Shown here: piece after piece, positions 45,611 through 54,741 of the stretch
How the letters are laid out: each line of letters starts with the position of its first letter
Position numbering within the stretch: the first letter of the stretch is position 1
NCBI RefSeq assembly: GCF_001984215.1
Contig: NZ_CP019420.1
Span: forward strand, 3,224,001 to 3,288,000
DNA from: Mycobacterium sp. MS1601
GTDB lineage: Bacteria; Actinomycetota; Actinomycetes; Mycobacteriales; Mycobacteriaceae
Direction: 5' to 3'
Length of the DNA: 64,000 nt
Program-made: the position numbers and the translations under genes
The notes under the pieces: model-generated
What the model saw: only the letters and a program-made list of their open reading frames with translations
The model's database searches: none
Told to the model about the DNA's origin: nothing

Positions 45611-46203
45611 GCAAGTTGAGCGTCATCTACTATTCGGCCACTGGGCACGGCGCCAAGATGGCCAAGCGGGTTGCCGACGCGGCCGAAGCGGCCGGTGCCG
45701 AAGTGCGACTCCGGCATATCGCTGAAACGCGGGACCCCGAGACCTTCAAGAACAATGAGGCCTGGACTGCCAATTACGAAGCCACCAAGGATCTTCCAGC
45801 GGCCTCGGGTGAAGACATCGTGTGGGCGGACGCGGTGATCTTCGGGACCCCCACCCGGTTCGGTTCGCCGGCTTCGCAGTTCCGGGCCTTCATCGACACC
45901 CTGGGTGGGCTCTGGGCGCAGGGCAAGCTCGCTGACAAGGTGTACTCGGCATTCACCTCGTCGCAGACCGAGCACGGCGGCCAGGAGACCACACTGCTGG
46001 CGCTCTACATCTCACTGATGCACTTCGGCGGCATCATCGTCCCACCTGGTTACACAGATGGTGTGAAGTTCGCCGACGGCAACCCCTACGGCGTCGGCCA
46101 CGTCACCGGGCCGGAGAACAAGGCAGACCTGAGCGAGGCCACCACCAACGCGCTGGACCACCTGGCCAAGCGCGTGGTGTCCATTGCGGACAGACTCAAC
46201 TGA
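45607..46203 (+). CDS. wrbA: WrbA-type NAD(P)H:quinone oxidoreductase
   Basis: 198-aa flavodoxin-fold enzyme that reduces quinones by two electrons with FMN. The phosphate loop VIYYSATGHGAKMAKRV is at residues 5-21, FGTPTRFGSPASQFRAFID (about 80-98) and SSQTEHGGQETTLL (about 119-132) are WrbA signatures, and PPGYTDG follows. Length is typical. Coupled to the membrane protein gene upstream. Its end overlaps by eight bases the convergent TetR gene. Confidence 0.92.
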   Translation: MSKLSVIYYSATGHGAKMAKRVADAAEAAGAEVRLRHIAETRDPETFKNNEAWTANYEATKDLPAASGEDIVWADAVIFGTPTRFGSPASQFRAFIDTLGGLWAQGKLADKVYSAFTSSQTEHGGQETTLLALYISLMHFGGIIVPPGYTDGVKFADGNPYGVGHVTGPENKADLSEATTNALDHLAKRVVSIADRLN

Positions 46204-46780
46204 GGTACTGCACCGCCATATCCACCAGTGTTCGGCGCTCCCGCTGCCAGTCGATGGACTGGTTGACAATCATTTCGGCCAGCACCATGCCGCGGAGCGC
46301 CGCCCAGATCACCTCGGCCACCTCACGATCAGCCGGATCATCGGAGATCAACCGGCCCAGCCCACTGAGCGCCGCGCTCATCTCCAGCAAATGCCGCTTC
46401 GGCGACTCCCCACGAGTGGCTCGCAGGATCTCGAAGGCAGCCATCGAGGTGGGGCTGCTGTAGCAGCCCCAGGCCAGGTCCACCACGGTCTCGATACGCT
46501 GCTGCAACGGCAGATCGGAGACCTCCGCCGCCGACAGGCTCTCCAGCAGCTTGGCTACCCCGTCGTCCACCACTGCGGCCAGCAGTCCGTTTCGGTCGCC
46601 GAAGTGGTACTGAATGACGCCCCAAGTGACTCCCGCGCGCTCGGCGACGTGTTTGGCCGTCGCGGCCGGGAAGCCCTCTTCGACGATGCAGTGCACGGTT
46701 TCGGCGATGATCTTGGCGCGCGTGTCGTCGCCGCGCTTACGGGGAGCGGACGTGGAACGGGTCGCGACCGAAGTTTTCAT
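46196..46780 (-). CDS. TetR family transcriptional regulator
   Basis: 194-aa regulator from ATG 46780. The helix-turn-helix is at about residues 41-60 (TAKHVAERAGVTWGVIQYHF), preceded by a basic N-terminal arm. The variable C-terminal domain (LSAAEVSDLPLQQRIETVV onward) is the ligand pocket, whose ligand is unknown. The start codon is only three bases from the -35 box of the divergent 409-aa protein gene, so it probably represses that promoter and its own. Confidence 0.88.
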   Translation of the reverse strand: MKTSVATRSTSAPRKRGDDTRAKIIAETVHCIVEEGFPAATAKHVAERAGVTWGVIQYHFGDRNGLLAAVVDDGVAKLLESLSAAEVSDLPLQQRIETVVDLAWGCYSSPTSMAAFEILRATRGESPKRHLLEMSAALSGLGRLISDDPADREVAEVIWAALRGMVLAEMIVNQSIDWQRERRTLVDMAVQYLS

Positions 46781-46782
46781 CG

Positions 46783-46812
46783 TTGACTTTATAACATTGC
46801 CAGCTCTATGTT
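46783..46812 (+). promoter_or_regulatory. SigA-type promoter for the 409-aa conserved protein
   Basis: TTGACT (46783-46788), 18 bases, TATGTT (46807-46812), then six bases to the GTG start at 46819. This is a near-consensus vegetative promoter with a leaderless start. It lies in the 38-base gap between the gene and the divergent TetR gene, so a TetR operator must overlap it. Confidence 0.65.
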
Positions 46813-46818
46813 TGGGGC

Positions 46819-48048
46819 GTGACCGCAGCCCACAGCCGTTACGCGTCATTGTCCAGGGACGAGCTGGCCACCCTGGTGCCGGAGCTCCTGCTCATCGGCC
46901 AACTGATCGACCGGTCCGGAATGGCCTGGTGTATCAGTCATTTCGGTCGCGAAGAGATGCTGCAGGTCGCCATCGAGGAGTGGATGGGCGCCAGCCCCAT
47001 TTACACCCGTCGCATGCAGAAAGCGCTGAAGTACGAAGGCGTCGACATCTTCACCATCTTCAAAGGTCTGCAGCTCGACATCGGAGCTCCGCCGCAGTTC
47101 ATGGACTTCCGCTACACCGTGCATGACCGCTGGCATGGTGAATTCCATCTGGACCACTGCGGCGCACTGCTCGACGTCGAGCCGATGGGTGAGGATTACG
47201 TGCGCGGCATGTGCCACGACATCGAGGACCCCACGTTCGATGCGACAGCCGTGGCGACCAATCGCCGCGCCCAGATCCGCCCGATTCACCGTCCGCCGCG
47301 CACCCCGGCCGACCGCCACCCGCACTGCGCCTGGACGGTGACCATCGATGACTCCCATCCTGAAGTCGAGGACCATCCGCATCTGGCGTTGGTGGACGAA
47401 AGTAAAGCTGCCAGTTGGGAACTGAGGCCGATCGACCTCAGCGACGACGGCCAGGCCGACTACTCCGGGGACCTGCAGGCCGATTTCGATTTCGCCGCGT
47501 TCTCGAAATCCGCGCTGGTTCGCATAGCCGACGAGGTGTGCCTGCAGATGCACCTGCTGAACCTCTCGTTCATCATCTCTGTCAACAAGCGCGCCAACGA
47601 AGAACTGGCCAAGGAGATCTGCACCAAACAGCTGATCGGCCTGGCGGGCATCGCCGCTGAACGCATTCACCGGGCCCTCAAGCTGCCGACGGGTATCGAG
47701 GAAGTGCAACGCGTGCTCGAGCTGCACCCGCTGCTCAACCCCGCCGGCTACGTCGACGCCGAGTTCGAGCGCGGTCGGGTGCATGTTCGACGCTCAGCCG
47801 CCCACGACGACGGCGCGTGGATCTCGCTGTGCGGTCCTGGGGTGACGGGGCCTCTGCAGGCCGTTGCCACTGCCGTCGACCCGTACGTCGCCGTCGATGT
47901 CACCGGCACCGACACCGACTGGACCGCTGAACTGCAGCACAGTGACACCGCCGCCAAGGAATCCTCCGAAGTCGAAGTGGTCAAGTTCAGCGGCGGCGCC
48001 AGCTTCACCTTCGAGTCCCGTAAGTCCTTGCCGCTGACCGTCGTCTGA
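46819..48048 (+). CDS. Conserved mycobacterial protein of unknown function (Rv0311-like)
   Basis: 409-aa protein, the same length I recall for Rv0311 and in the same order. The N-terminal half has conserved-looking His, Cys and Asp clusters (HDRWHGEFHLDHCGALLDVEP, in two parts, and MCHDIEDPTFDATA) that could bind a metal or form an active site. The middle (about 230-290) is helical. There is no signal peptide or membrane helix. I assign no reaction. Controlled from the SigA-like promoter next to the TetR gene. Confidence 0.8.
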   Translation: MTAAHSRYASLSRDELATLVPELLLIGQLIDRSGMAWCISHFGREEMLQVAIEEWMGASPIYTRRMQKALKYEGVDIFTIFKGLQLDIGAPPQFMDFRYTVHDRWHGEFHLDHCGALLDVEPMGEDYVRGMCHDIEDPTFDATAVATNRRAQIRPIHRPPRTPADRHPHCAWTVTIDDSHPEVEDHPHLALVDESKAASWELRPIDLSDDGQADYSGDLQADFDFAAFSKSALVRIADEVCLQMHLLNLSFIISVNKRANEELAKEICTKQLIGLAGIAAERIHRALKLPTGIEEVQRVLELHPLLNPAGYVDAEFERGRVHVRRSAAHDDGAWISLCGPGVTGPLQAVATAVDPYVAVDVTGTDTDWTAELQHSDTAAKESSEVEVVKFSGGASFTFESRKSLPLTVV

Positions 48049-48155
48049 TGCCCTATCGGGTGGTGCAAGGGGCCCCGTGAGATTGGCCGCGAATCCCTGT
48101 GCGGTGCCTGGTTGTCGTACATAGCCAAGTCATAGCTTCCAGGGTGGGTGTCGGG

Positions 48156-48186
48156 TTGCCCCTGGACGGCGTTCAACGGCTAGGGT
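48156..48186 (+). promoter_or_regulatory. Possible promoter for the Hsp70-like gene
   Basis: TTGCCC (48156-48161) and TAGGGT (48181-48186) are separated by 19 bases and lie about 36 bases before the GTG start. The -10 fits TANNNT; the spacing is slightly long. Confidence 0.3.
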
Positions 48187-48222
48187 GGCCTCTCGACTGC
48201 CGTCCAGTACAAGGTGTGAGAA

Positions 48223-50019
48223 GTGAGCGACCCCTACGGGTTGTCCATCGGGACAACCAACTTGGTTGCCGCGCGTGTCGGAGCTCCGCCGGTGACGCGC
48301 CGCTCCGTGTTGACCCTGTACGGGCACCGGCCTGCCGAGGTGGGCCTGCCGTCGGACAATCCGAACCTCACCGAACCGGGCTTGGTGCTGCGCGGATTCG
48401 TCGAGCGTATCGGCGACCCGGTGCCCCTCATCGCCGTCGACGGCTCACCGCATCAGGCTGACCAGCTCCTGGTCGAAGCGCTCGGCGCCATGGCCGACGC
48501 GGCCGGCGGTCCCGGGCCCGGTAGTGACATCGTGATCTCCGTTCCCGCGCACTGGGCAGGGTCGGCGGTGCGTGCGCTGGAAGCAGCGCTGCGCGGCAAC
48601 CGCAAGCTGGCGCCGTCCGGGGTGGCTCCGCGACTGCTGTCCGATGCGGTGACCGCATTGACGGCCCTACAGGTCAACCCGGGGCTGGCCGCCAGCGGCA
48701 TCGTCGCACTGCTCGACTTCGGCGGCAGTGGCACCAGCATCACCCTGGCCGACGCTGTAGCAGGGTTCCGGCCGATCGCCGAAACGGTGCGTTTTACTGA
48801 GTTCTCCGGCGACCAGGTGGATCAAGCCTTGCTCACCGCGGTCTTGGCCGACATCGGCAACCGCGGTGACGTGGATCCGGCTGCCACCGCGGCCGTGGGC
48901 TCGCTGGCGCGATTGCGGGACGAGTGCCGCCGCGCGAAAGAACGGCTCTCCGCTGAGACAGCGACCACAGTCAGTGTGCAGCTGCCCGGGGTCACCACTG
49001 AATCCCGTGTCACGCGAGGCGAACTGGAGGCACTGATCCGGCCGTCGCTCGACGGCGTGCTCACAACACTCGGCGATCTGTTGCAGCGCAACCGGATCGA
49101 CTGGTCGCAGCTCAGTGCTGTCGGCACGGTGGGCGGTGGAGCCTCCATACCGCTTGTCACACAGATGCTCTCGGAGCGCTCGGCTGTGCCGGTGGTCACC
49201 ACGGCATCGCCGGCACTCGACATTGCGGTGGGGTCGGCACTGATCGCCGCCCGCGGCCCCGATGCCGACGCTCCGACCGGCTTGTCCACGGCCCTGGGAG
49301 ATGCTGCCACCTCGTCGTTGGGTGCCGCGGCGCTGCAGCCTGATCCGTCTGCGCCCGGTTCGTCGACGTTCCGTGCGCTGGCGTGGTCGCAGGACGACGA
49401 CAATGTCGCCGACCCGGTGCCGTACCAGGGCGAGTACGAGAGCCCTTACGAGCAGGCGAATCCGTACTCGATGCCCACCGGCGCCCGCCCGCAGATCCAA
49501 TACACCCCCGCCACCGGGACTTTCGAAGAGCCGAAATCGAAGTTCCGCTTTCCGCAATTGGCGCTGGCCGCGGCGGCACTGATCGCCGTGGTGGCAATCG
49601 GGGGCGTCGCCTACACGCTCACCACTGATTCGTCGAGCACGGCACCCACCACGCCGACCACCGTTGCCCCGCCACCGGTGACCACCACGGAACTGCCGCC
49701 TCCGCCGCCGGTCACCACCGAGCCGCCGCCCCCGCCGCCGGTCGAGACCACCTACGTTCCACCGCCGCCGGAGACGACGTACATCACCATCACCCCGAGC
49801 CAGGAGCCGCCGCCGCCACCGCCGGAGACGACGACCACCACGCCGCCAACTACGACAACAACGACCACCACAACGACGACCACCACAACAACAACCACGA
49901 CGACCACGCCGACCACCACGACAACGACTCCGCCGCCGATGACGACGACACATCTGAACATCCCGTTCCTGCCGGTGCCCATCCCGATCCAGGTACCCAA
50001 CCGCGACGCGCAGCCGTAG
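48223..50019 (+). CDS. Hsp70-like ATPase-domain membrane protein with Thr/Pro-rich tail (Rv0312-like)
   Basis: 598-aa protein. Residues 1 to about 345 are an actin/Hsp70-type nucleotide-binding fold with recognisable motifs (YGLSIGTTNLVAARV phosphate-1-like, LLDFGGSGTSITLAD phosphate-2-like, VGTVGGGASIPLVTQ adenosine-like). There is no peptide-binding domain; instead a linker leads to one membrane helix (about 446-467) and an extracellular Pro/Thr tail with a run of about 20 threonines. Rv0312 has the same design. A cytosolic nucleotide-sensing domain joined to a wall-spanning tail suggests signalling or envelope sensing; the function is not known. Confidence 0.85.
   Translation: MSDPYGLSIGTTNLVAARVGAPPVTRRSVLTLYGHRPAEVGLPSDNPNLTEPGLVLRGFVERIGDPVPLIAVDGSPHQADQLLVEALGAMADAAGGPGPGSDIVISVPAHWAGSAVRALEAALRGNRKLAPSGVAPRLLSDAVTALTALQVNPGLAASGIVALLDFGGSGTSITLADAVAGFRPIAETVRFTEFSGDQVDQALLTAVLADIGNRGDVDPAATAAVGSLARLRDECRRAKERLSAETATTVSVQLPGVTTESRVTRGELEALIRPSLDGVLTTLGDLLQRNRIDWSQLSAVGTVGGGASIPLVTQMLSERSAVPVVTTASPALDIAVGSALIAARGPDADAPTGLSTALGDAATSSLGAAALQPDPSAPGSSTFRALAWSQDDDNVADPVPYQGEYESPYEQANPYSMPTGARPQIQYTPATGTFEEPKSKFRFPQLALAAAALIAVVAIGGVAYTLTTDSSSTAPTTPTTVAPPPVTTTELPPPPPVTTEPPPPPPVETTYVPPPPETTYITITPSQEPPPPPPETTTTTPPTTTTTTTTTTTTTTTTTTTTPTTTTTTPPPMTTTHLNIPFLPVPIPIQVPNRDAQP
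49828..49940 (+). repeat. ACN trinucleotide tract encoding polythreonine
   Basis: A run of ACN codons (mostly ACC, ACG, ACA), broken by a few CCN codons, encodes the threonine-rich tail of the Hsp70-like protein. Mixed third bases limit slippage, but length variation between strains is likely. Confidence 0.8.
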
Positions 50020-50055
50020 CCTCGGTGTGCTCGTGACCGGTGGCACACTGGAACC

Positions 50056-50442
50056 ATGAGCAGCAGCAATAATCCCTTCGGCTTTGATCCCGAAGACTTC
50101 GACCGCATGGTGCGCGAAGCAGGAGAAGGTCTGCGCGAAGCATTCGGACGGGTTTTCGAACCCGGAAGCCAGCGAGGCGGCTGGAACGTGTTCTTCGACC
50201 AGGGTCGCACCACCCGCGCCCGCCAGGAACCCGAGACCACCGGTGACGCCGGTGACGGGGTGTGGGCCATCTACACCGTCACCGACGACGGGTCCGCCAC
50301 GGTGGAACAGGTGTTCGCCACCGAGTTGGACGCGCTACGCGCCAACAAACACAACACCGATTCCAAGCGCAAGGTGCGGTTTCTGCCCTACGGAATCGCA
50401 GTCAGCGCACTGGATGACACAGTTAGCGACGAGACTTCGTAG
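50056..50442 (+). CDS. Conserved 128-aa protein (Rv0313-like)
   Basis: 128-aa soluble protein, the length I recall for Rv0313 and in the same position after the Hsp70-like gene. The N-terminal half is helical and acidic/basic mixed (FDPEDFDRMVREAGEGLREA); the C-terminal half has strands (VWAIYTVTDDGSATVEQVFA, RKVRFLPYGIAVSAL). No known domain recognised. Its last 20 bases overlap the 3' end of the convergent DoxX-like pseudogene. Confidence 0.78.
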   Translation: MSSSNNPFGFDPEDFDRMVREAGEGLREAFGRVFEPGSQRGGWNVFFDQGRTTRARQEPETTGDAGDGVWAIYTVTDDGSATVEQVFATELDALRANKHNTDSKRKVRFLPYGIAVSALDDTVSDETS

Positions 50443-50822
50443 CCGCTGTCGAACACAGCGACCACGCCACCACCACCGGCTGAAACAGCAAACGCATAAG
50501 CCGCTCGGTCTCGCTGTTGCGCCCGAAGCCGTCGCCGTGGTTGAGGAATTGCGCGATGTTGCCGGGGAACACCGCCACGAAGAACCCCGCCAGTAGGCGT
50601 GAGCAGTGCCAATCCCACGCCGAGTGCTATCTCGACGCCGCCGGTGGCCATGCCGACACCGTCGGCATCCATCGGAACTGATGTCGGCACCGGTGTCTTG
50701 AACTCCTCGCGGCCCCAGAACAGATGAGAGAGCCCGGCGAAAATCGTGGCGCCGGCGAGCACCAGTCGTGCCGTAGTGCGGGCGGGCGTGGTGAGCGGCG
50801 GGGGAGGTAGCTCAACTCGCAT
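50423..50822 (-). pseudogene. Frameshifted DoxX-like membrane protein
   Basis: From ATG 50822 the frame reads VLAGATIFAGLSHLFWG and VEIALGVGLALLT, a DoxX-type membrane protein start. Near 50597-50605 the sense shifts: another frame continues LLAGFFVAVFPGNIAQFLNH, then LMRLLFQPVVVAWSLCSTAA and stops at 50423. The unshifted frame instead gives Arg/Gln-rich nonsense. Removing one C (or adding two bases) restores about 132 residues with four helices. It is either a fresh pseudogene or a sequence error. Confidence 0.75.
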
Positions 50823-51063
50823 CGTGCGGGATTTTTCCCCACTACGACCCGCTCAACCAACCGGTTGCGCGGGCGTAAGTTTCAGGAATGTTTCCTGTCA
50901 AAGGGCTGTGAACGCTGGAAAATTTCCGGCCTTAAGGTGCATTTTCTGACTTTTTCGCCCAAGATGGCTACCCGAATCCTGTGAGAAGCGTAGCTGTGGA
51001 CGGGTCGTGCCCCGGAAAATATCCGGTGCCCGCGCAGCCCACGGAACGAACTGAGGAGCGAGC

Positions 51064-52739
51064 ATGTCCATGTTGGGCACAACTCTGCGCAAAGCAGTTG
51101 CCCTGATCTCTGTCGGCGCGGTCGCCGCTTTCGGCGTCGCTGCCTGCGGGAGCGACGACGAAGGGGGCGGGTCGGGTGGATCCGGCGGCTCGGGTGGAGG
51201 AGGCGAGATCAACATCACGATGACGTCGTTCCCCGACTACATCGACCCGCAGCTGTCCTACACCGTGGAGGGGTGGGAGACGCTCTACAACGTCTACACG
51301 CCTCTGCTGACCTACAAACACGCCAAGGGGGAGGACGGCACCGAGGTGGTGCCGGCGCTGGCCGAGGCCATGCCCGAGGTCTCGCCCGACGGCTTGACCT
51401 ACAAACTCAAGCTGCGTTCTGACATGTTGTACTCCGACGGCACCCCGATCAAGGCCTCGGATTTCACCTACGCCATCCAGCGCCTGTTCAAAGCGGACTC
51501 GGGTGGATCGGTGTTCTTCAACGGCATCGTCGGCGCACCGGAGTACGCCGAAGGCACCGCCGACACCATCAGCGGCATCGTCACCGACGACGCCACCGGT
51601 GACATCACCATCACCCTCGACGCGCCGAACGGCACTTTCGAGAACGTCCTCGGCCTGATGTTCGCCGCGCCCGTTCCGCCCAGCACGCCGCTGGCCGATG
51701 ACGCGACCAACAGCCCGCCACCGTCCAGCGGACCGTTCATGATCACCAATGTCGAAGCGCCGCAGACGTTGACGCTTGAGCGCAACCCGAACTTCAAGAC
51801 CGTCAAGGACGCGGGGGCCACGGAGGTGGCCGACGCGGGCGTCGACAAGATCATCGTCACCCAGAACAAGAGCAACACCGCGCAGGTGACCGGGGTGGAG
51901 CAGAACACCATCGACTTCATGGTGGACCCGCCCGACGCCGATCGCCTGCAAGAGGTGAAATCCCGTTTCGGAGAACGTTTCCGAATGGAGGAGTCGATCA
52001 ACACCTACTACTTCTGGATGAACAACCAAACCGCGCCGTTCAACGACGTGCGGGTACGCCAGGCGGTCAACTACGCCATCGACCCGGAGGCGCTCAACCG
52101 GGTGTTCGGCGGCCGGATGCACCCAACTCAGCAGATCCTCCCACCGGGTATGCCCGGCTACCAGGAATACAAGCTGTACCCCGGCCCGGACATGGACAAG
52201 GCGAAAGCGCTGCTGGCCGAGGCCAATCCGTCCGACATGGACATCACGGTGTGGACCAACGACGAGCCGGACCGCAAGCGCATCGGCGAGTACTACCACG
52301 ACGTGCTCAACCAGCTGGGCTTCAACGCGACGCTGAAGGTGCTCGCCGGTGACGTCTACTTCACCACCATCGGCAACCAGTCCACGCCGGACCTGGACAC
52401 CGGTTTCGGCAACTGGTTCCAGGACTTCCCCACCCGGACGACTTCTTCCGGCCACTTCTGGACACCGACGCCATCCTTCCGACCAACGGCAACAACTTCT
52501 CGAGGGCGTCGATCCCCGAACTGGACGCCAAGATGGATGAGCTGCTGACCAAGCAACTCACCGACGAAGGGGTGGAGCAGGGGTACGCCGACCTGGACAA
52601 GGCGTACATGGAGCAGGCGGTGTGGGCGCCGTACGGCAACGAGCAGTACACCACCTTCGTCTCAGACCGGATCGACTTCGACAATGCCTACAGCCATCTC
52701 CTGTTCAACCAGGACTGGTCGGCTCTGTCGCTGAAGTAA
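51064..52739 (+). CDS. Peptide-type ABC transporter substrate-binding lipoprotein, frameshifted
   Basis: Family-5 (DppA/OppA-like) binding lipoprotein with lipobox GVAAC (Cys28) and a Gly/Ser linker. The frame from 51064 is normal to about residue 455 (GNWFQDFP), then runs into Thr/Arg-rich nonsense and stops at 52548. Adding one C in the four-C run at 52428-52431 restores HPDDFFRPLLDTDAILPTN and joins the second frame through MDELLTKQL to the stop at 52739, about 558 aa in all. As read, the gene is broken near its C-terminus. The rest of the importer is intact, which favours a base-call error. A GAGGAGCG site precedes the ATG. Confidence 0.85.
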
Positions 52740-52741
52740 CG

Positions 52742-53779
52742 GTGTCCACCCCGACTGAGCCAGTGGAGGCGCCCGGGGAGCCCGTGCTCCCTGCGGGCGT
52801 CCCCGCTGCGCAGATCCGTGGTCGCAGCCCGTGGTACCTCGCGTGGCTGCGCCTGCGGCGCAACAAGATCGCGCTCGCCTTCGGCGTGCTGTTCATCCTG
52901 ATCGTCGGATTCTGCCTGGCGGCGCCGCTGTGGGCCGACTATGTGGCCCACACCGGCCCGAACGAGAACCACATCACCGACACCGTGACGATCGACGGCC
53001 AGGAGACGGACGTGGTGTCACCCGACGGCACCCCGATTGGCCCCGGCCTGCACGGCCGGTATCTGCTGGGCGCCGACCAGAACGGACGCGACGTGATGGT
53101 CCGCCTGATGTACGGCGGGCGGACGTCTATCTACATCGGCGTGGCAGCGGCGGCCATCACCACCGTGCTGGCGGTGCTGGTCGGCCTGGTCTGCGGGTAC
53201 TTCCGCGGCTGGATCGACGCGGTGCTGTCCCGTGTGATGGACGTGGTGTGGGCCTTCCCGGTGCTGCTGCTCGGCATCGCGTTGGGTACCGCACTTGCGT
53301 TGGGCGGGTTGAAGATCGGCGGACTCGAGGTCGCCGGGGACTCGCTGTGGATCCCGATCATGATCATCGGTCTGGTGTACGTGCCCTACATGGCGCGGCC
53401 CATCCGCGGTGAGATCCTGGCGCTGCGCGAGAAGGAGTTCGTCGACGCCGCGGTGGCGCAGGGCAAGGGGCCCATTCGCATCATGGCCACCGAGCTGCTG
53501 CCCAACGTGGTGTCCACCATCATCGTGTTCTTCACGCTGAACATCGCCAACAACATGCTGCTGGAATCGGCGCTGTCGTTCCTGGGGGCCGGCGTGCGGG
53601 CACCCAACGCCTCGTGGGGCACCATGATCGCCGACGGCTACCAGAACATCTACACCGCACCGCACCTGACCATCGTTCCCGGCCTGATGATCGTGTTGAC
53701 AGTGCTGTCGCTCAACGTCTTCGGTGACGGCCTCCGGGACGCGCTGGACCCGCGCGCCAAGATCAGGATGGAGCACTGA
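52742..53779 (+). CDS. Peptide-type ABC transporter permease (DppC-like)
   Basis: 345-aa permease with an OppC-type N-terminal helix (about 41-65), a periplasmic loop of about 60 residues, and five more helices. The EAA loop reads EFVDAAVAQGKGPIRIMATELLP, split over two turns. GTG at 52742, three bases after the binding-protein stop, is chosen; the longer frame to 52622 is the tail of that gene in another frame. Ends with TGATG overlap on the DppB-like gene. Confidence 0.92.
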   Translation: MSTPTEPVEAPGEPVLPAGVPAAQIRGRSPWYLAWLRLRRNKIALAFGVLFILIVGFCLAAPLWADYVAHTGPNENHITDTVTIDGQETDVVSPDGTPIGPGLHGRYLLGADQNGRDVMVRLMYGGRTSIYIGVAAAAITTVLAVLVGLVCGYFRGWIDAVLSRVMDVVWAFPVLLLGIALGTALALGGLKIGGLEVAGDSLWIPIMIIGLVYVPYMARPIRGEILALREKEFVDAAVAQGKGPIRIMATELLPNVVSTIIVFFTLNIANNMLLESALSFLGAGVRAPNASWGTMIADGYQNIYTAPHLTIVPGLMIVLTVLSLNVFGDGLRDALDPRAKIRMEH

Positions 53780-54741
53780 TGGTCCGCTTCGTCACCCGGC
53801 GCCTGATCGGGATGGTGGCGGTGCTGTTCGCCATCTCGATCCTGGTGTTCCTGATCTTCAACGTCATCCCGAACTCCGACCCGGCGGTACGCATTGCCGG
53901 CAAGAACGCCGACCCGGAGCTGATCGCCAGGGTCAGCGCCGATCTTGGCCTCGACCAACCGCTGCCGGTGCAGTACTTCACCATGATGAAGCAGATCCTC
54001 ACCGGTGAGTTGACGTCGTACGCCAGCTCGCTCAACGTGGGCGAGCAGATCTGGAAAGGTCTGCCCGCCACCCTCTCGCTGTGTGTGGGTGCCGCGGTGC
54101 TGTGGATGGCGCTGGCCGTGGTGTTCGGGTACCTGTCTGCGGTGCACGCGGGCAAGTTCACCGATCGGGCGCTGACCGTGCTGTCTCTGGTCGGTATTTC
54201 GATGCCGGTGTTCTGGCTCGCGGCAATCCTGCTGTACTACTTCACGTTCAAGATCCCGATCTTCCCCACCAGCAGTTACGTGCCGCTGACGAAAGACCCG
54301 GTGGACTGGGCGTATCACCTGATCCTGCCGTGGATCACCTTGGCGGTGCTCTACGTCGGTTTCTACAGTCGCGTGCTGCGCTCCAACATGCTCGACGTGA
54401 TGAACGAGGACCACGTGCGCACCGCGCGGGCCAAGGGCATCAGCGAACGGCAGGTGCGGATCAAACACGTGCTGCGCAACTCGATGATCCCGATCGTCAC
54501 CCTGTTCGGCCTCGACTTCGGGGCGGTGGTGGGTGGTGGGGCCATCCTCACCGAAACCGTCTTCAACATCAACGGGGTCGGACTGTACGCGGGGCAGGCG
54601 ATCGGCACTCTGGACCTACCGCCACTGATGGGAGTCACGATGTTCGGGGCGTTTTTCATCGTGTTGTTCAACACGCTGGTCGACATCGCCTACGCGTTCC
54701 TGGATCCGCGGATCCGACTGGGACAGGAGGCCCCGGCATGA
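53779..54741 (+). CDS. Peptide-type ABC transporter permease (DppB-like)
   Basis: 320-aa permease with six helices and the DppB/OppB N-terminus ([20 protein letters not shown]). The EAA loop reads [20 protein letters not shown]. Pairs with the DppC-like subunit. Gene order (binding protein, DppC, DppB, ATPases) differs from the common A-B-C-D-F order. Overlaps the next gene by ATGA. Confidence 0.92.
   Translation: MVRFVTRRLIGMVAVLFAISILVFLIFNVIPNSDPAVRIAGKNADPELIARVSADLGLDQPLPVQYFTMMKQILTGELTSYASSLNVGEQIWKGLPATLSLCVGAAVLWMALAVVFGYLSAVHAGKFTDRALTVLSLVGISMPVFWLAAILLYYFTFKIPIFPTSSYVPLTKDPVDWAYHLILPWITLAVLYVGFYSRVLRSNMLDVMNEDHVRTARAKGISERQVRIKHVLRNSMIPIVTLFGLDFGAVVGGGAILTETVFNINGVGLYAGQAIGTLDLPPLMGVTMFGAFFIVLFNTLVDIAYAFLDPRIRLGQEAPA

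Noticed and set aside
49828..49940. Possible CRISPR or minisatellite array
   Set aside because: The repeat is a coding ACN tract in frame with the Hsp70-like gene; there are no spacers.
48667..50046. 459-codon minus-strand frame rich in Arg and Gly
   Set aside because: It is antisense to the Hsp70-like gene; the Arg/Gly richness is the complement of Thr and Pro codons.
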